From NCBI RefSeq assembly GCF_050948215.1, contig NC_135156.1:1240001-1304000 (forward strand): 64,000 nucleotides of DNA. The letters run 5' to 3'. Within the stretch, counting starts at the first letter, position 1, and every line of letters begins with the position of its first letter. Position numbers and translations under genes: made by a program. The DNA comes from Halictus rubicundus. Its lineage: Eukaryota > Arthropoda > Insecta > Hymenoptera > Halictidae. Below are positions 51,661-63,590 of this stretch, one piece after another. Below the pieces are notes generated by a model, which was not told where the DNA came from, did not search any database, and worked only from the letters and a program-made list of their open reading frames with translations.

Positions 51661-54363
51661 TGTGTAACTAGGGATTGCAATACCGGACCAAAAATGCAAT
51701 ACCGGTATTCGGTATTTTTTTAAACGTTGTACCGGTATACCGGTATTAATACCGGTACTAGGAATTTTCATGAAGGTACAAAAACTCAGTTGTTTAATAG
51801 GAAAAAAAAATAACTAATTTATTGATTCGATATTTTTGAAATGTGATTGTAAAAAACATAATGCATCTATTGAACTGTCATTAAGCCTTGAACGTATTTT
51901 TCTGCACAAATTACTTGCAGTTGAAAATGCTCTTTCCGCATCCACGCTGGTTGGTGGTACTGTTAATAATGAGCGATATACTTGCTCTAAATATTTGCCT
52001 CGATGTCCTTCATCCTCTAACAACTCGGTCTCTCGTCTGATGGTTTTGGATAAATCTATTTTTTGTATTATTTTTGTATTATTGTTCGTAGCAATTTTTT
52101 TATCTATAGCTAATTGTAATTTCTTCTCGAGAGATAATTCTTTTTCGATATCAACATCAACATCATCTTCAACGAATTCTTCTGGATAGGTTTGTGTTTG
52201 GTTTTCATAAATGTTTTTGTGGAAATTGACGACGAACTTAATTAAATTTGACCTTGTTAGTTTCTTTTCTTCCTTTCCGTTTTCTTTTTTAAAGTCGTTA
52301 TAATTATGTAAATACCTTAAAATATTTTCTAGGTCACTATGCCTTTCCTGTATACGAATTTTCAATGCACTGTATAATTCCTCAGACAGTGGCGTGTCCT
52401 GATCTTTAAGTGATTGCAACATAAAATTTATTGCTGCATTCGCTGTTAATAAGTTGGAATCCTTCCGACATAATGCTTCCACAGTCAGTTTTATTGGATG
52501 CAGAGCTGATACAGTTTTTGATATTAAATCGAATTCATTATCGGGAAAATTAATTTGTAAATTTAAGTCAATTAATGCTTTCTGAATTGGATTTTTTAAT
52601 TTCAAAAATCGTTCCATCATCAATAACAAACTGTTCCAGCGTGTTTTAGAATCTAATATTAGCATAAGTTCTTTTTTTATTTCAGTAAGTACATATTTTT
52701 GTAAAACAGCACTTTTAGTAGGGGAACGTTTAAATATTTTAACAACTTTTCGAATTTTCTTAATTATGGGAAGCAATTCTTGGTAGGTTAATATTTCGTC
52801 CTCGTTACTATTATCTTCGTCATATTCAAATGAGGTACTTTCAACAATTGTAGTACTATTTTCTTCATTGTCACTCTCTTCGAAATCAGAATCAGAAGTT
52901 TCTAAATCCAGAGTATTTTGCTTCTTCTGCTCTTGATTTTGTTGATATAGCACACTGATTACTCCAAGTTGAATTCCATGAGCATAGCACAATTGCTGAT
53001 TTGCATCAATCAACTTCCCAACTTTTTTCATCACCGTTGCTCCATCAGTAGTTATGCAGACAATATCTTCTTTTAGAGATAATCCATGTTCCTCCAATTT
53101 GCAGTTGACTACTTCTACACATTTTGTAGCTGGCATACTTCCTGAGACATGTGTGAGTCCTATATTCCAAATTTTCTTTTCTGAATGAATATTTATATTT
53201 AAATAACGTCTATTTCGTACACTTGTCCATTCATCAAATGTGAGACTAAATTTTGTACCATTTAATTTTAATTCTGTTAATTCTTTTTTCAGAGAATTGC
53301 GAACACTGTTACTATAGTTTATAACAGTTCTTCTTATAGTATTAATAGATCTTGGAATATTTTTGAAACCTCTTGCAATCAGTGACTTTCTCAATTCAAC
53401 TGAAGTACAAAACACTCTGAACGGCAAACCATCTAATGCTGTCATTCTAGACAGAACTTCATCGAAACAGTCGGTTTTTCTATTGAAAAAATCTGTAATT
53501 TGCGATGTCTTTGGTTTCGTAATATCATTTTTAGGTGAGTTAGAATTTGTCTCGGATTCTTTTCTTTTCAATAAATTAATATTATGTAGTGTTTTTAAAT
53601 GTGTATGTAGTCCGCTTGTACTTCCTCCAAAAACTTTAATTATCCTCGAACATGTTTTGCATCTCGCCAGCATACTTTTTTCATCATATAAATAGTAAAA
53701 CCAAGCCGAAGTATTATCGGCAGATTTTCTATGTTCTTTGAAGTCATTCGTATTATTCATTACGGATAAATGAAACTAAAAACATATACATACGTTACAC
53801 GTGTAAATATTTTGAACAATGAAGCATAATATATAATGTGTCCTTACCTATGAAAAAGAAACTCACCAATTTAAAAAATATCTAAATGTATAATATAAAT
53901 ATTTAAAACACTGCGCACAATTTCACTAGGACAAACGGAAGAGACAATTCGTTCGCAGTCGAGCGACAACTGAACTGTGTTCATCGAGATACGCGCCTTT
54001 ACAGGCAGAAAAATGCCTCAAACGTTGTCGTTCATCGCCACAATGTTGCAAAGAATACAGCGGCATCGATACCACGCCGAAAAGAGCGCAGCGGCATCGG
54101 TACCACACCGAAAAGAGCGCAGTGGCTTCAGCAGTCACCGCGGCAATGTGCTTTGATCGGCAAGCACAGATACACACATCATGAGCGGCGAACGTATTTC
54201 AAATAAGAGCAAATGCCCCAAAAAAATATTTATTATTTATAGCTAATACCGAAAATACCGGTATTTTAGCTTAGCAAATACCGGTTTCACGAAATTGCAA
54301 AATAGCACGAAATACCGGTATTCGGTATACCGGTATACCGGCATTGCAATCCCTATGTGTAAC
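51661..54363 (-). mobile_element. Complete hAT transposon (51669-54355), apparently intact
   Basis: The ends are TAGGGATTGCAATACCGG and, inverted, TAGGGATTGCAATGCCGG (17 of 18 bases alike). The 8-bp duplication TGTGTAAC is perfect (51661-51668 and 54356-54363). Subterminal regions repeat ACCGGTAT many times on both sides, probable transposase-binding sites. One uninterrupted 648-aa transposase lies inside. A perfect duplication and an unbroken gene point to recent activity. Confidence 0.92.
51814..53760 (-). CDS. hAT transposase, 648 aa, intact
   Basis: Domains in order: a BED-type zinc finger (about residues 18-60; C34, C37, H54, H59), a linker with SQITDFFNRKTD, and the RNase H-like catalytic region with SLTFDEWTS and CITTDGATVMKK. 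Inside it is an acidic insert (about 285-320), then HPIKLTVEALCRKD. The hAT C-terminal dimerisation motif VDAERAFSTASNLCRKIRSR follows with LNDSSIDALCFLQSHFK. The protein excises and reinserts the element with 8-bp duplications. Length and the complete domain set fit a functional enzyme. The start ATG at 53760 is the first in frame and precedes the finger by only about 18 residues. No intron is evident. The promoter would lie at 53761-54355. Confidence 0.93.
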   Translation of the reverse strand: MNNTNDFKEHRKSADNTSAWFYYLYDEKSMLARCKTCSRIIKVFGGSTSGLHTHLKTLHNINLLKRKESETNSNSPKNDITKPKTSQITDFFNRKTDCFDEVLSRMTALDGLPFRVFCTSVELRKSLIARGFKNIPRSINTIRRTVINYSNSVRNSLKKELTELKLNGTKFSLTFDEWTSVRNRRYLNINIHSEKKIWNIGLTHVSGSMPATKCVEVVNCKLEEHGLSLKEDIVCITTDGATVMKKVGKLIDANQQLCYAHGIQLGVISVLYQQNQEQKKQNTLDLETSDSDFEESDNEENSTTIVESTSFEYDEDNSNEDEILTYQELLPIIKKIRKVVKIFKRSPTKSAVLQKYVLTEIKKELMLILDSKTRWNSLLLMMERFLKLKNPIQKALIDLNLQINFPDNEFDLISKTVSALHPIKLTVEALCRKDSNLLTANAAINFMLQSLKDQDTPLSEELYSALKIRIQERHSDLENILRYLHNYNDFKKENGKEEKKLTRSNLIKFVVNFHKNIYENQTQTYPEEFVEDDVDVDIEKELSLEKKLQLAIDKKIATNNNTKIIQKIDLSKTIRRETELLEDEGHRGKYLEQVYRSLLTVPPTSVDAERAFSTASNLCRKIRSRLNDSSIDALCFLQSHFKNIESIN

Positions 54364-54610
54364 CCCTTAACCAACAACTACGTGTGAGACACGTGGTCTG
54401 GTATTCGGGGCAAAACTGATTATCACGGGCCTAGCTAGTAGTACATCGGTCGGGTCAAATGTAAATATTACGGGCATGGCCCCTGGTACAATGATCGAGC
54501 CAAATGTAAATATCACGGGCATGGCCGTGGAATGGCTCGAAGGCTGCGCGATCTTGTTTACCTTTTGGGCCCAGGCTGTAGAAACGTAAATCGTAAGTTA
54601 AGGGGTTAAA
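54364..54610. repeat. MITE-like repeat next to the hAT element
   Basis: The ends 'aaccccttaac' and 'gttaaggggtta' are inverted. The hAT inserted exactly at its left edge. Its right end ('gaaacgtaaatcgta.gttaagg') recurs at 16363-16388. 'aatgtaaatat.acgggcatggcc' is directly repeated at 54460-54485 and 54502-54527. Confidence 0.55.
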
Positions 54611-55639
54611 CAAAGAACTTTTGTCAAAATTTTCTTGCGCTACTACATTTCCCATTAGAAAATATACAATTTAAAAAAAAATTAATTTTTTCGACCTCTG
54701 GTTTCCGAGACATTTCAAAAAATGTAGTTTTAACCCCCAACTTTGAGGGCTGTTTTCACCCTTTCAAAGTAGATGGATGCTGACAAAAAAAAACGCACGT
54801 CAAATATTTTTCGAAAAACTATATCTCACATAAGATTTATCAAAATCGGCTTATACCAACTGAATATGTTCTCTTGTTAGTTCCATTACTACCATATATA
54901 TTTATATAAACATATGTTTAGTAATGTTAACAGGATGGGCCGCGCTAAGGCGTGAACAAAGGGTTTTGCAATCCCAGATTATAAAATTATAAAGGTCGAT
55001 CGTCGCCAGATGTAATTCAATAATGCCACTGTCTTTAGAATCTACAATTCCAATAAAATAATAGCGGATTTCCCCGTAATTTGGAAATCCATATGCGTCA
55101 CCATGCGAAGGTAGCCTCGCGCCTCAACCACAGGCACATACCCCTGGGCGTACCCCTTCGCTTTCGCGATGTAACAATCGCCGTCGATCATTTCATTGTC
55201 GCTCGATCGTGAGTTGCCCGGGGAAACATTTATGCCGAGAACCTACGTACCAAGATACACGAGAACAGAACTTTGCGTTCGCAACAAATTAAAATTAGAA
55301 AACTGTCCGAAAAATTGTTTATAACATTGTAAGTTATTGTTAAATTTTTTATTTTATACATCAACGTATTCTACGTATTGAAAACAGCAAAAATTTGAGA
55401 GGAACCATACGCCGCAAATGAACCATTTCGTTAGAAAAAATTGTAAAAGATTTCATAATGTTTTCAGGTCAAAATGCACATTGCTAGATGTTCTGTACCT
55501 TTAAGGCGGTGGGCACGGCTCAAGATTGTGTGAGTGCATCCCCTCCCTAGTTCCGCACACGTACCCGAGTTTTGCAAGGGTACGGGAGGCCCGCTCTCAT
55601 TTGTTAACAATGCAAAAATAGTACTGTTCTGTAGTCAAA
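54611..55639. repeat. Repeat piece and unassigned sequence
   Basis: 54740-54890 is a diverged copy of 26010-26155. From 54900 to 55639 I see no gene; a GC-richer block at 55080-55290 is unidentified. Confidence 0.4.
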
Positions 55640-58309
55640 ATCGCTAGATAAAAGTTCAATCTAGGGTGAAAAGGTCCTCATAAGTCGTACTTTTGCGTTT
55701 TTTAGCCGTAATTTGCAATATTCAGCAGCATACTGCTTAATCGAGTGACATTATCGTAAATATCGAGAGATTCAGAGCTCGTATGGAGTTCGTTGGACCT
55801 TTCCACCCTAGCGGGAACATATAGGAACTCAATGCCACGCCGATCACGTTGTATGCTTACGTATCAAACAAATGAAAGCGGGCACCCAGAAAAATTAGAT
55901 CATTGAGTATTTCATCAAAATATAGTTCCGACATTTTCCGCTACGAGCGCTGTACTATGTTCCCGATCTGTCTCATCGTCAGTAGTCACTGTATCGGTAA
56001 AACAGAGGCCTATAGGAGCATGCGCGGCGCGAAAGCGTGGATGGCGTGTACGTGTGCGACGGCGATCGCAAGGGTCCGGGATGCCTGGAAATATTTCCCA
56101 ATAATGCAGAGACGGGACTTTTCCATAGTGAAAAGAGCTAGATAAAGGTTCAATCTAGGGTGAAAAGGTCCTCAGAAGTCCTACTTTTGCGTCATCGAGA
56201 AATGATTAGCTATATTCGGCAGCATGTTGTCCGCCAGAGAGGCCTGTAGGAGCATGAGCGGCGCGACAACGTGGATGGCGCTGTCGTAGCTTCGTTCGAA
56301 TAGCCGTGCCGCGGCACACTCACACACCGCCTGATCAGCGTGTACGTGTGCAGACGGCGATCGCAAGGGTCAGGGATGCCTGGAAATATTTCCCAATAAT
56401 GCAGTCACGGGACTTGTCAATGGTGAAAAGAGCTAGATGAAAGTTCTATCTAGGGTGGAAAGGTCCTCAGAAGTCGTACTTTTGCATCATCGAGAAACGG
56501 TTAGCAATATTCGGCAGCACGTCGGTTCTCAGGGAGGCTATGGGAACAGACATGGCGGCACACTCACACACCGCCTGGTCGGCGTGTACGTGTGCGACGG
56601 CGATCGCAAGGGTCCGGGATGCCTGGAAATATTTCCCAATAATGCAGAGACGGGACCTTTCCATAGTGAAAAGAGCTAGATAAAGGTTCAATCTAGGGTG
56701 AAAAGGTCCTCAGAAATCCTACTTTTGCGTCATCGAGAAATGATTAGCTATATTCGGCAGCATGTTGTCCGCCAGAGAGGCCTGTAGGAGCATGAGCGGC
56801 GCGTCAACGTGGATGGCGCTGTCGTAGCTTCGTTCGAATAGCCGTGCCGCGGCACACTCACACACCGCCTGATCAGCGTGTACGTGTGCCGACGGCGATC
56901 GCAAGGGTCAGGGATGCCTGGAATTATTTCCCAATAATGCAGTCACGGGACTTGTCAATGGTGAAAAGAGCTAGATGAAAGTTCTATCTAGGGTGGAAAG
57001 GTCCTCAGAAGTCGTACTTTTGCATCATCGAGAAATGGTTAGCAATATTCGGCAGCACGTCGTTTCTCAGGGAGGCTATGGGAACTGACATGGCGGCACA
57101 CTCACACACCGCCTGGTCGGCGTGTACGTGTGCCGACGGCGATCGCAAGGGTCTAGGATGCCACTAACCATTTCCCAATAATGCAGAGACGGGAGTTTTT
57201 CATAGTGAAAAGCGCTTTAGCCAATTAGCATCTTGGAAGGTTGGATAATACAAGGATGTGAATTTTCAGTAATGGCACTAGATAAAAAGATCAACCTGAC
57301 ATGCTGAATCCCTCAAAAATCCCTAAAAATTATTGTTCGCGAAATGTAACAAATAGTTGGGCAAACTATATTTATCAATTGATTTTTTCTAGTTTTTATC
57401 TCCAGATAAAAATGAATATATTCTAAATATTTTCTGTAAAAATTTGATTTCAATATCTCTAATGGTTTGAAAGCAACCTGTTGCGAATTAGTATCTTGCG
57501 TCGATGGCCCGCTCCATAACATTGACACTGGAGGGTGTCATAAATTAGCCCTCCCACGACACTGTCTCGCCGAAGACGAAAGAACTTTCCTGTAACCTCA
57601 GTGCAAAACACAGTCATTCTCTAAAATCTGAAACATCGCCGCTTCGCACGAATGTACGATTGCCTAGTAAATATGATCCAAATTATATCATGTTTGGTGT
57701 CAATTTTATCAGGAAAATTACACGAATGTGTTGAGAGAAGTTTCATGAATATATTATGAAAAACAAAAGAATTGGGACATTGCATTAGTATTGTTTCACC
57801 GATATACCTGACCCCGCATAATGTTACACTCTTCGGCGGTCTAGCTTCTAGCCCCTTCGAAGGGTAGACACTTGGGTGCGTCATAAATTGGCCCTTCTCC
57901 GATAGTGTCCTGCCAAAGACGAAAGAGCTGGCATGCAGCCTCGGTGCGAAACACAGTCATTCTCTGAAATCTGAAACATCGTCGCTCCGAACAAATGTAC
58001 GAATGCGTAGTAAATATGATACAAATTATACCATGTTTGGTATCATTTTTATCAGAAACATTCCACGAATGTGTTGAGAGAGGTATCATGAAAAAATAAG
58101 GAAAAACAAAAAAAATGATGACATTGCATTAGTATTGTCTCACCGATGTACCTGACCCATGTTACACCCAACGACCGGCACACCGAACGGTCAGGCCGAC
58201 TACGCTTGCAATGTTCCGCATTTTATATGGATTTCTGTATGCATTGTCTGGCCGGCCTGACAAATCTTTATTTTAATCAGAATCTTTATTTGCATTAAAT
58301 TTTGTATTA

Positions 58310-58352
58310 AATTAAATTAAATTAAATTAAATTAAATTAAATTAAATTAAAT
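58310..58352. repeat. TTAAA microsatellite
   Basis: About eight units of TTAAA in the centre of the foldback element. Confidence 0.9.
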
Positions 58353-58394
58353 ATTTCTGGAATTCCGACGAATTTGTTTCGAATGAAGTTGCAT

Positions 58395-58790
58395 ACGTAT
58401 CGATAATATCATTAAAATATCCTCACGAAGTTAACGCACTCCTCAAAAAATTGTCATAATTTACCTTCTTGTCATACCTTCTAGGCGTATGTAACTTCGT
58501 AAGTATATTTTAATGATATTATCAATACGCAGAGTTGGGCAAAATAGTTATCGAAATAAAAATTTCGAATAACGAATGAAAGATAAAAAAATTTGTATTA
58601 AAATTTGAAAGTTAAAATTACAATCTCATTAAAGACGGTCCAAATGCTCTAGATAAGCTCTAGAAGTCATTCGTATTAACAATATTGTTCTGATTAAAAA
58701 CATAAAAGCATAAAAAAATAAAAGCATGTATTAATAAATAGATTAAAAACATGAAGCATCATTTGGACTGTCTTTAATGAGATTGTAATT
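58395..58790. repeat. Two small palindromes in the foldback centre
   Basis: One pairs 'tcgataatatcattaaaatat' around 58405 with its inverse at 58506-58527. The second pairs 'acaatctcattaaagac' at 58620 with its inverse at 58768-58785. They look like independent MITEs nested in the centre. Confidence 0.6.
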
Positions 58791-60250
58791 TTTATCGTAA
58801 CATTACGTATCGGTGAAACTTGTCCTAATCCCACAGGCATTCTGTGCCCCTTAGCTCTTTTATCTGGGGTTATATTGGGAGGGCTAGTTTCTGACACCCT
58901 CAAGCGTGTACCTGTCGAAAGACCCAGAAGCTAGACCGCCGAAGGGTGTAACATTGTGCAAGGTCAGGTATATCGGTAAGACAATCCCGATGGAATGTCA
59001 TAATCTTTTTTGTTTTCCATTATTTTTTCATGAAACCTCTCTAAACACATTTGTGGAATGTTTCTGATAAAAATGACACCAAACATGGTATAATTTGTAT
59101 CATATTTACTACGCATTCGTACATTTGTTCGAAGCGACGATGTTTCAGATTTCAGAGAATGACTGTGTTTCGCACCGAGGCTGCATGCCAGCTCTTTCGT
59201 CTTCGGCAGGACACTATCGGAGAACGGGTAATTTATGACGCCCCCAAGTGTCTACCTTTCAAAGGGGCCAGAAGCTAGACCGCCGAAGAGTGTAACATTA
59301 TGCGGGGTCAGGTATATCGGTGAGACAATACTAATGCAATGTCCCAATTCTTTTGTTTTTCATAATATATTCATGAAACTTCTCCCAACACATTCGTGTC
59401 ATTTTCCTGATAAAATTGACACCAAACATGATATAATTTGGATCATATTTACTAGGCAATCGTACATTCGTGCGAAGCGGTGATGTTTCAGACTTTAGAG
59501 AATGACTGTGTTTTGCACCGAGGTTACAGGGAAGTTCTTTCGTCTTCGGCAGGACAGTGTCGTGGGAGGGCTAATTTATGACACCCTCCAGTGTCAATGT
59601 CACGGCACGGAGTTATAGAAAGCAAATTTTTACTGAAAATATTTAGAATGCGTTCACTTGTATATAGAGATAAAAACTAGAAAAGAATCATTTATTTAAA
59701 TATAGTTTGTCAAACTATTTGTTACATTTCGCAAACAATAATTTTTACGGATTTTCGAGGGATTCGGCATGTTAGGTTGATCCTTTTATCTAGTGCGAAC
59801 CATTACTGAAAATTCACATCCCTGTATTATAGAGAAATGGGTTGCGGAATTCCAGACCCTTCCAGCCCTCGTAGGCACACGTACACGCCGACCAGGCGGT
59901 GTGTGAGTGTGCCGCCATGTCAGTTCCCATAGCCTCCCTGAGAAACGACGTGCTGCCGAATATTGCTAACCGTTTCTCAATGATGCAAAAGTACGACTTC
60001 TGAGGACCTTTCCACCCTAGATAGAACTTTCATCTAGCTCTTTTCACCATTGACAAGTCCCGTGACTGCATTATTGGGAAATATTTCCAGGCATCCCTGA
60101 CCCTTGCGATCGCCGTCGGCACACGTACACGCTGATCAGGCGGTGCGTGAGTGTGCCGCGGCACGGCTATTCGAACGAAGCTACGACAGCGCCATCCACG
60201 TTGTCGTACGTCCGTACATTCTCTCTTCCTCTGTTTTACCAATACAGTGT

Positions 60251-61299
60251 GTTGCTCGATACTGAACTTTGGAAAACGTTCCTAGCTCCCCTACTGGACA
60301 GAAATGTTACTATTTAGCTTCCTCTAGCGGCCGTTCGTTCTTTCATAGCGTGACGATCATTATTGTGTCGGGGCATTTGGAGCTTGCCCTGGTCAGGTTC
60401 GGTTCCCTCCCCTTAAACGTCGTATTGTGCTCATGTAAGAAGACGCACGCACACCATTGAGTCAACCCTCATCGTTCAGGTAGATCCTACCCAAGCGGCA
60501 GAGTAGTGGTAGGGGGTTACCCTGAGATCGTCGACAACTCATTTCACCGACACTGTTTTCATCGACACGATTTGACCGACATTAACTTTCGTGGACAGTA
60601 TGTTTTCATCGACATGGTCAGATAGCCGACAAATATTTTCATCTACACGGTTTGACCCACACTATGTTTTCATTGACACGGTCAAATCGTCAACAAATGT
60701 TTTCATTGACTGTCCGTATTTACCAACGGGTTTGAGTTCATTCGTTTCCACGAACTGATAGCTACTTAAGAAATTGTTATTATACTTCCCAATTTGTACC
60801 TTGGCTATATCATGTGTACTTTATCGACAGCCACAATTTCAAATCTGACCCAGACCTATTCTTATTATTTTTTCGATTCCATATTCTAGATCTAGATAAT
60901 GGCCTAAAAAATATACAAAAATATGACCATCCCCTTTTCCATGGCAGACCACCGAGCGTAGACAGTATTTTTCAAGTTGAACCCTTACTTTCCCGGTAGT
61001 GAAGGCGCGGCCCACGCCTCTATGTGTAACTCTATACAATGAAAACGTTATGAAATCCTTAACAATTAACTCAAACTTTTTCTGTTGTCAATGCGTAGAA
61101 TGCGTTAATGTATAAAAAATTAACATTGATTATCAATGTTATAAACAATTATGCACATATTTTATACAAATCTCCAACGTCCCAAAGGTGTAGAATCTCA
61201 CTGTGGTAGACTTTAGGTATAACTTGTATATGTATAGTTCCGAAATCAGTTATAACAATAAACATTATAGCGTAACTGAAACTGCCCCGTCGAGACAAT
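60251..61299. repeat. Stretch with an imperfect tandem repeat (60540-60715)
   Basis: 'gttttcatcgacac' recurs about five times with spacing 50-65 bp, interleaved with 'ttgaccgaca' variants. The rest shows no gene. Confidence 0.55.
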
Positions 61300-62261
61300 G
61301 AAATCGATTACATGGTCTCAAAGTGGATTATTTATTTTTAAACTAGCACGAGAACGTGCTGTGTCGAATTGATAATTATCCGTTGTTTCATATTTTCTGG
61401 TGTAGTGGGTACTTCTTGATAAACAGCATTTTTCAATGCTCCCCAGAGAAAAAAATCCAATGGTGTTAAATCCGGAGAGCGAGCTGGCCAAGAAACTAAT
61501 CCTCCACGTCCTATCCACTTATTTGTGTAAAGTTCGTTCAGTGCATCTCTTACTCTCCGAGCATAATGTGCTGGACATCCGTCGTGCTGTAACCACATCA
61601 TCTGGCGAACGTTTAGTGGTACATTTTCTAATAAAGCCCCCAATCTACTTCGTATAAAGTGTTCATATCGTTCGCCAGTAAGATTTCCATCGATAAAATG
61701 CGGTCCGATTATTTGATCACCAACGATTCCACACCATACGTTAATTGACCATTGTCGTTGGTGCTCAACTTGTCGTAACCAGTAGATTTTTTTCTCTGGG
61801 GAGCATTGAAAAATGCTGTTTATCAAGAAGTACCCACTACACCAGAAAATATGAAACAACGGATAATTGCAGCATGTGCTAGAATAAGAAATGATAAGAC
61901 ATGCACGTGATGCAGGGATACGAAGATTGGGACAGGGATACGAAGTCATCAATTCGAGCATCTCCCGTAATGTAATAAAGTTTATTTTACTACCATATTT
62001 GAACTTGCATGACCTTCAATGATAACTCGCTGAATTCGTCTCAACACTGGCTATCAGATCGTGATAAAAAAAAACATAGCATTCCATTTAAAAAAATAGA
62101 GTTGACCTTGAAATCTCCTCTATGCCTCCACCCACGCCGAAAATGTTTGTGTCACAATATGTTCCCCTCTATACCGTGTAAGTTTTCTATATAACATTTT
62201 TTCATATTATTACAAATAACGGCAATATTCAAACTGGACATAGTTATTGTCCCACCCTGTA
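61300..62261 (-). mobile_element. DD41D mariner relic with internal inverted duplication
   Basis: The right end is CCACCCTG at 62252-62259 followed by TA. The transposase relic is on the minus strand at 61338-61760. Part of its C-terminal coding sequence is repeated in the opposite direction at 61791-61895. The left end is not resolved. Confidence 0.65.
61338..61760 (-). pseudogene. DD41D transposase C-terminal half
   Basis: The frame has QRQWSINVWCGIVGDQIIGP, WLQHDGCPAHYARRVRDALN and SWPARSPDLTPLDFFLWGAL, with 41 residues between the second and third catalytic aspartates. The open frame continues upstream to 61961, but that part is antisense to an inverted duplicate: on the + strand 61791-61895 encodes WGALKNAVYQEVPTTPENMK and RIIAACARIRND, the same C-terminus. 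So the N-terminal half with the first aspartate has been lost and replaced. It cannot function. Sequence identity to the relic at 7058 is moderate. Confidence 0.82.
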
Positions 62262-63590
62262 TACAGGATGGTTCACGCAACTTGCACAAATACATAACTT
62301 CCAAAGTATGCGTTGCACGAAAAAGTTTTGTATACAGAAGTTGCATGGTCTAAAGGAGTACATTATGTAGTTTATTTTTTTTACAGGTGAAAGCGTTTCG
62401 GAGATTTGAAGGTCGATTTTGTATTTTTTTTTAATGGAATACTATATTTTTTATACCAAAATATGGAAGAATGTTGAATTCTGAGTAAAAAAGTAGTGAC
62501 CTTCATTAGCCCTAAACCTAATAATTAACGAGTAATTTCACTTTATTTCCTGAAAATTTTCTTCGCGTAATATCAAGGTAGAAGTTTAACGTTGTCATAG
62601 GTTTCCGCAGGACAGCGGGATGTTTACGTGACAATGTTTGTTAACATGAGTGACCTAGTAGTTTATCGCAACTAACACAAGTGTTCGAAGTGATATCCAT
62701 TGGCATTAATACAGTGATACAATCTATTAAGTAATGAAAAAACTGGACTCTGAATCATATCCGCACCGAGCGTAATGCATGCTTCACGAATACAATGTTT
62801 CATATTCTCAGGGGTTTTCGATGGTTCACGATACACTGTATCTTTTAATTTGCCCTACAAAAAATAGTCTAAAGGAGTACGGCTTGGTGAGCGTGGAGGC
62901 CACAGAAATTGTCCACCACGACCAATCCATCGATTGGGAAATTTTCTATCGAGTACTTGCCTTACATGACGTGCGTAATGTGCAGGGCAACCATCATGTT
63001 GATACCAGATTTGTGTACGAATATTTAATGGTAAATTTTCTAATAAAGATGGTAAAATTACTCACAAGAAGTTTGCATATTTTTGTCCCGTCAGTCGACC
63101 ATCAATAAAATATGGTCCAATCAATTTGTTGCCGAAAATTCCACACATTAACGCTCCTTTGACGTTGATGGTCAACTTCTCTCTTCCAATGAGGATTTTC
63201 TGATGCCTAGTAGTGCATGTTTCTCAAATTAATTTGCAAAAATGTGAATAAAACTTTTTGTAAAAAAAAATTATTATTGCTCATTTGATGCAAAAACCAC
63301 TGACATAATCGAACGCGGTTTTCATAATCCGTTCCATGGACCTCCTGATGAAGTGATAGATGATAAGCATGATGTTTTTCGTTATGACGAATTCGTAGTA
63401 CACTTGGTTTACTCATGCCAGAACCTCATGAAATCTGTCGTGTACTAATATGGGGATTTTCTGCTACCGCTAGGACCGCAATTGTATTTACATCCGAAAT
63501 GGCAGTTTTCGTTACGTTCTTTAGTAACATTAAAATTTCCGGTTCGCTGAAACGATTCACAGATTCTCTCAAATATCCATTAAGGGGGCC
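62262..63590 (-). mobile_element. Third DD41D mariner relic
   Basis: The left end CAGGATGGTTCACGCAAC starts at 62264, preceded by TA and only four bases after the end of the previous mariner. The transposase relic spans about 62790-63580. The right end is lost where a TTAA MITE begins at 63584. Confidence 0.68.
62790..63580 (-). pseudogene. DD41D transposase, multiply broken
   Basis: N-terminal text (VNRFSEPEILMLLKN, then ENPHISTRQIS) is followed after a shift by KPSVLRI, YHLSLHQEVHGTDYENRVRL and CQWFLHQM. The first catalytic block is damaged (VLFTFLQ instead of LFTDEA). Later the frame has INVKGALMCGIFGNKLIGPY, WYQHDGCPAHYARHVRQVLD and PPRSPSRTPLDYF, then stops. The 41-residue spacing to the last aspartate is kept. 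Stops interrupt near 63070 and 62856. It is dead. Confidence 0.78.

Larger units (their letters stand above)
55640..60250. mobile_element. Giant foldback-type element, tandem repeats within inverted arms
   Basis: Left half: units with 'gctagataaaagttcaatc' at 55645, 56130, 56420, 56670 and 56960, giving a 538-bp period from 56046 to 56584. Then a spacer (57245-57520), then two tandem 315-bp units (57525-58160). Right half: the same in inverse, two units (58895-59600), the spacer (59600-59830) and about one and a half outer units (59870-60240). The ends near CACTGTATCGGTAAAACAG (55985) and its inverse (60226-60244) pair. No transposase. The design resembles Drosophila FB/Galileo elements. Target duplication not found. 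Confidence 0.75.

Noticed and set aside
56181..56904. Repeated 61-80 aa ORFs in the foldback element
   Set aside because: They recur only because the DNA repeats; the same frames have no family match and are also open in reverse.
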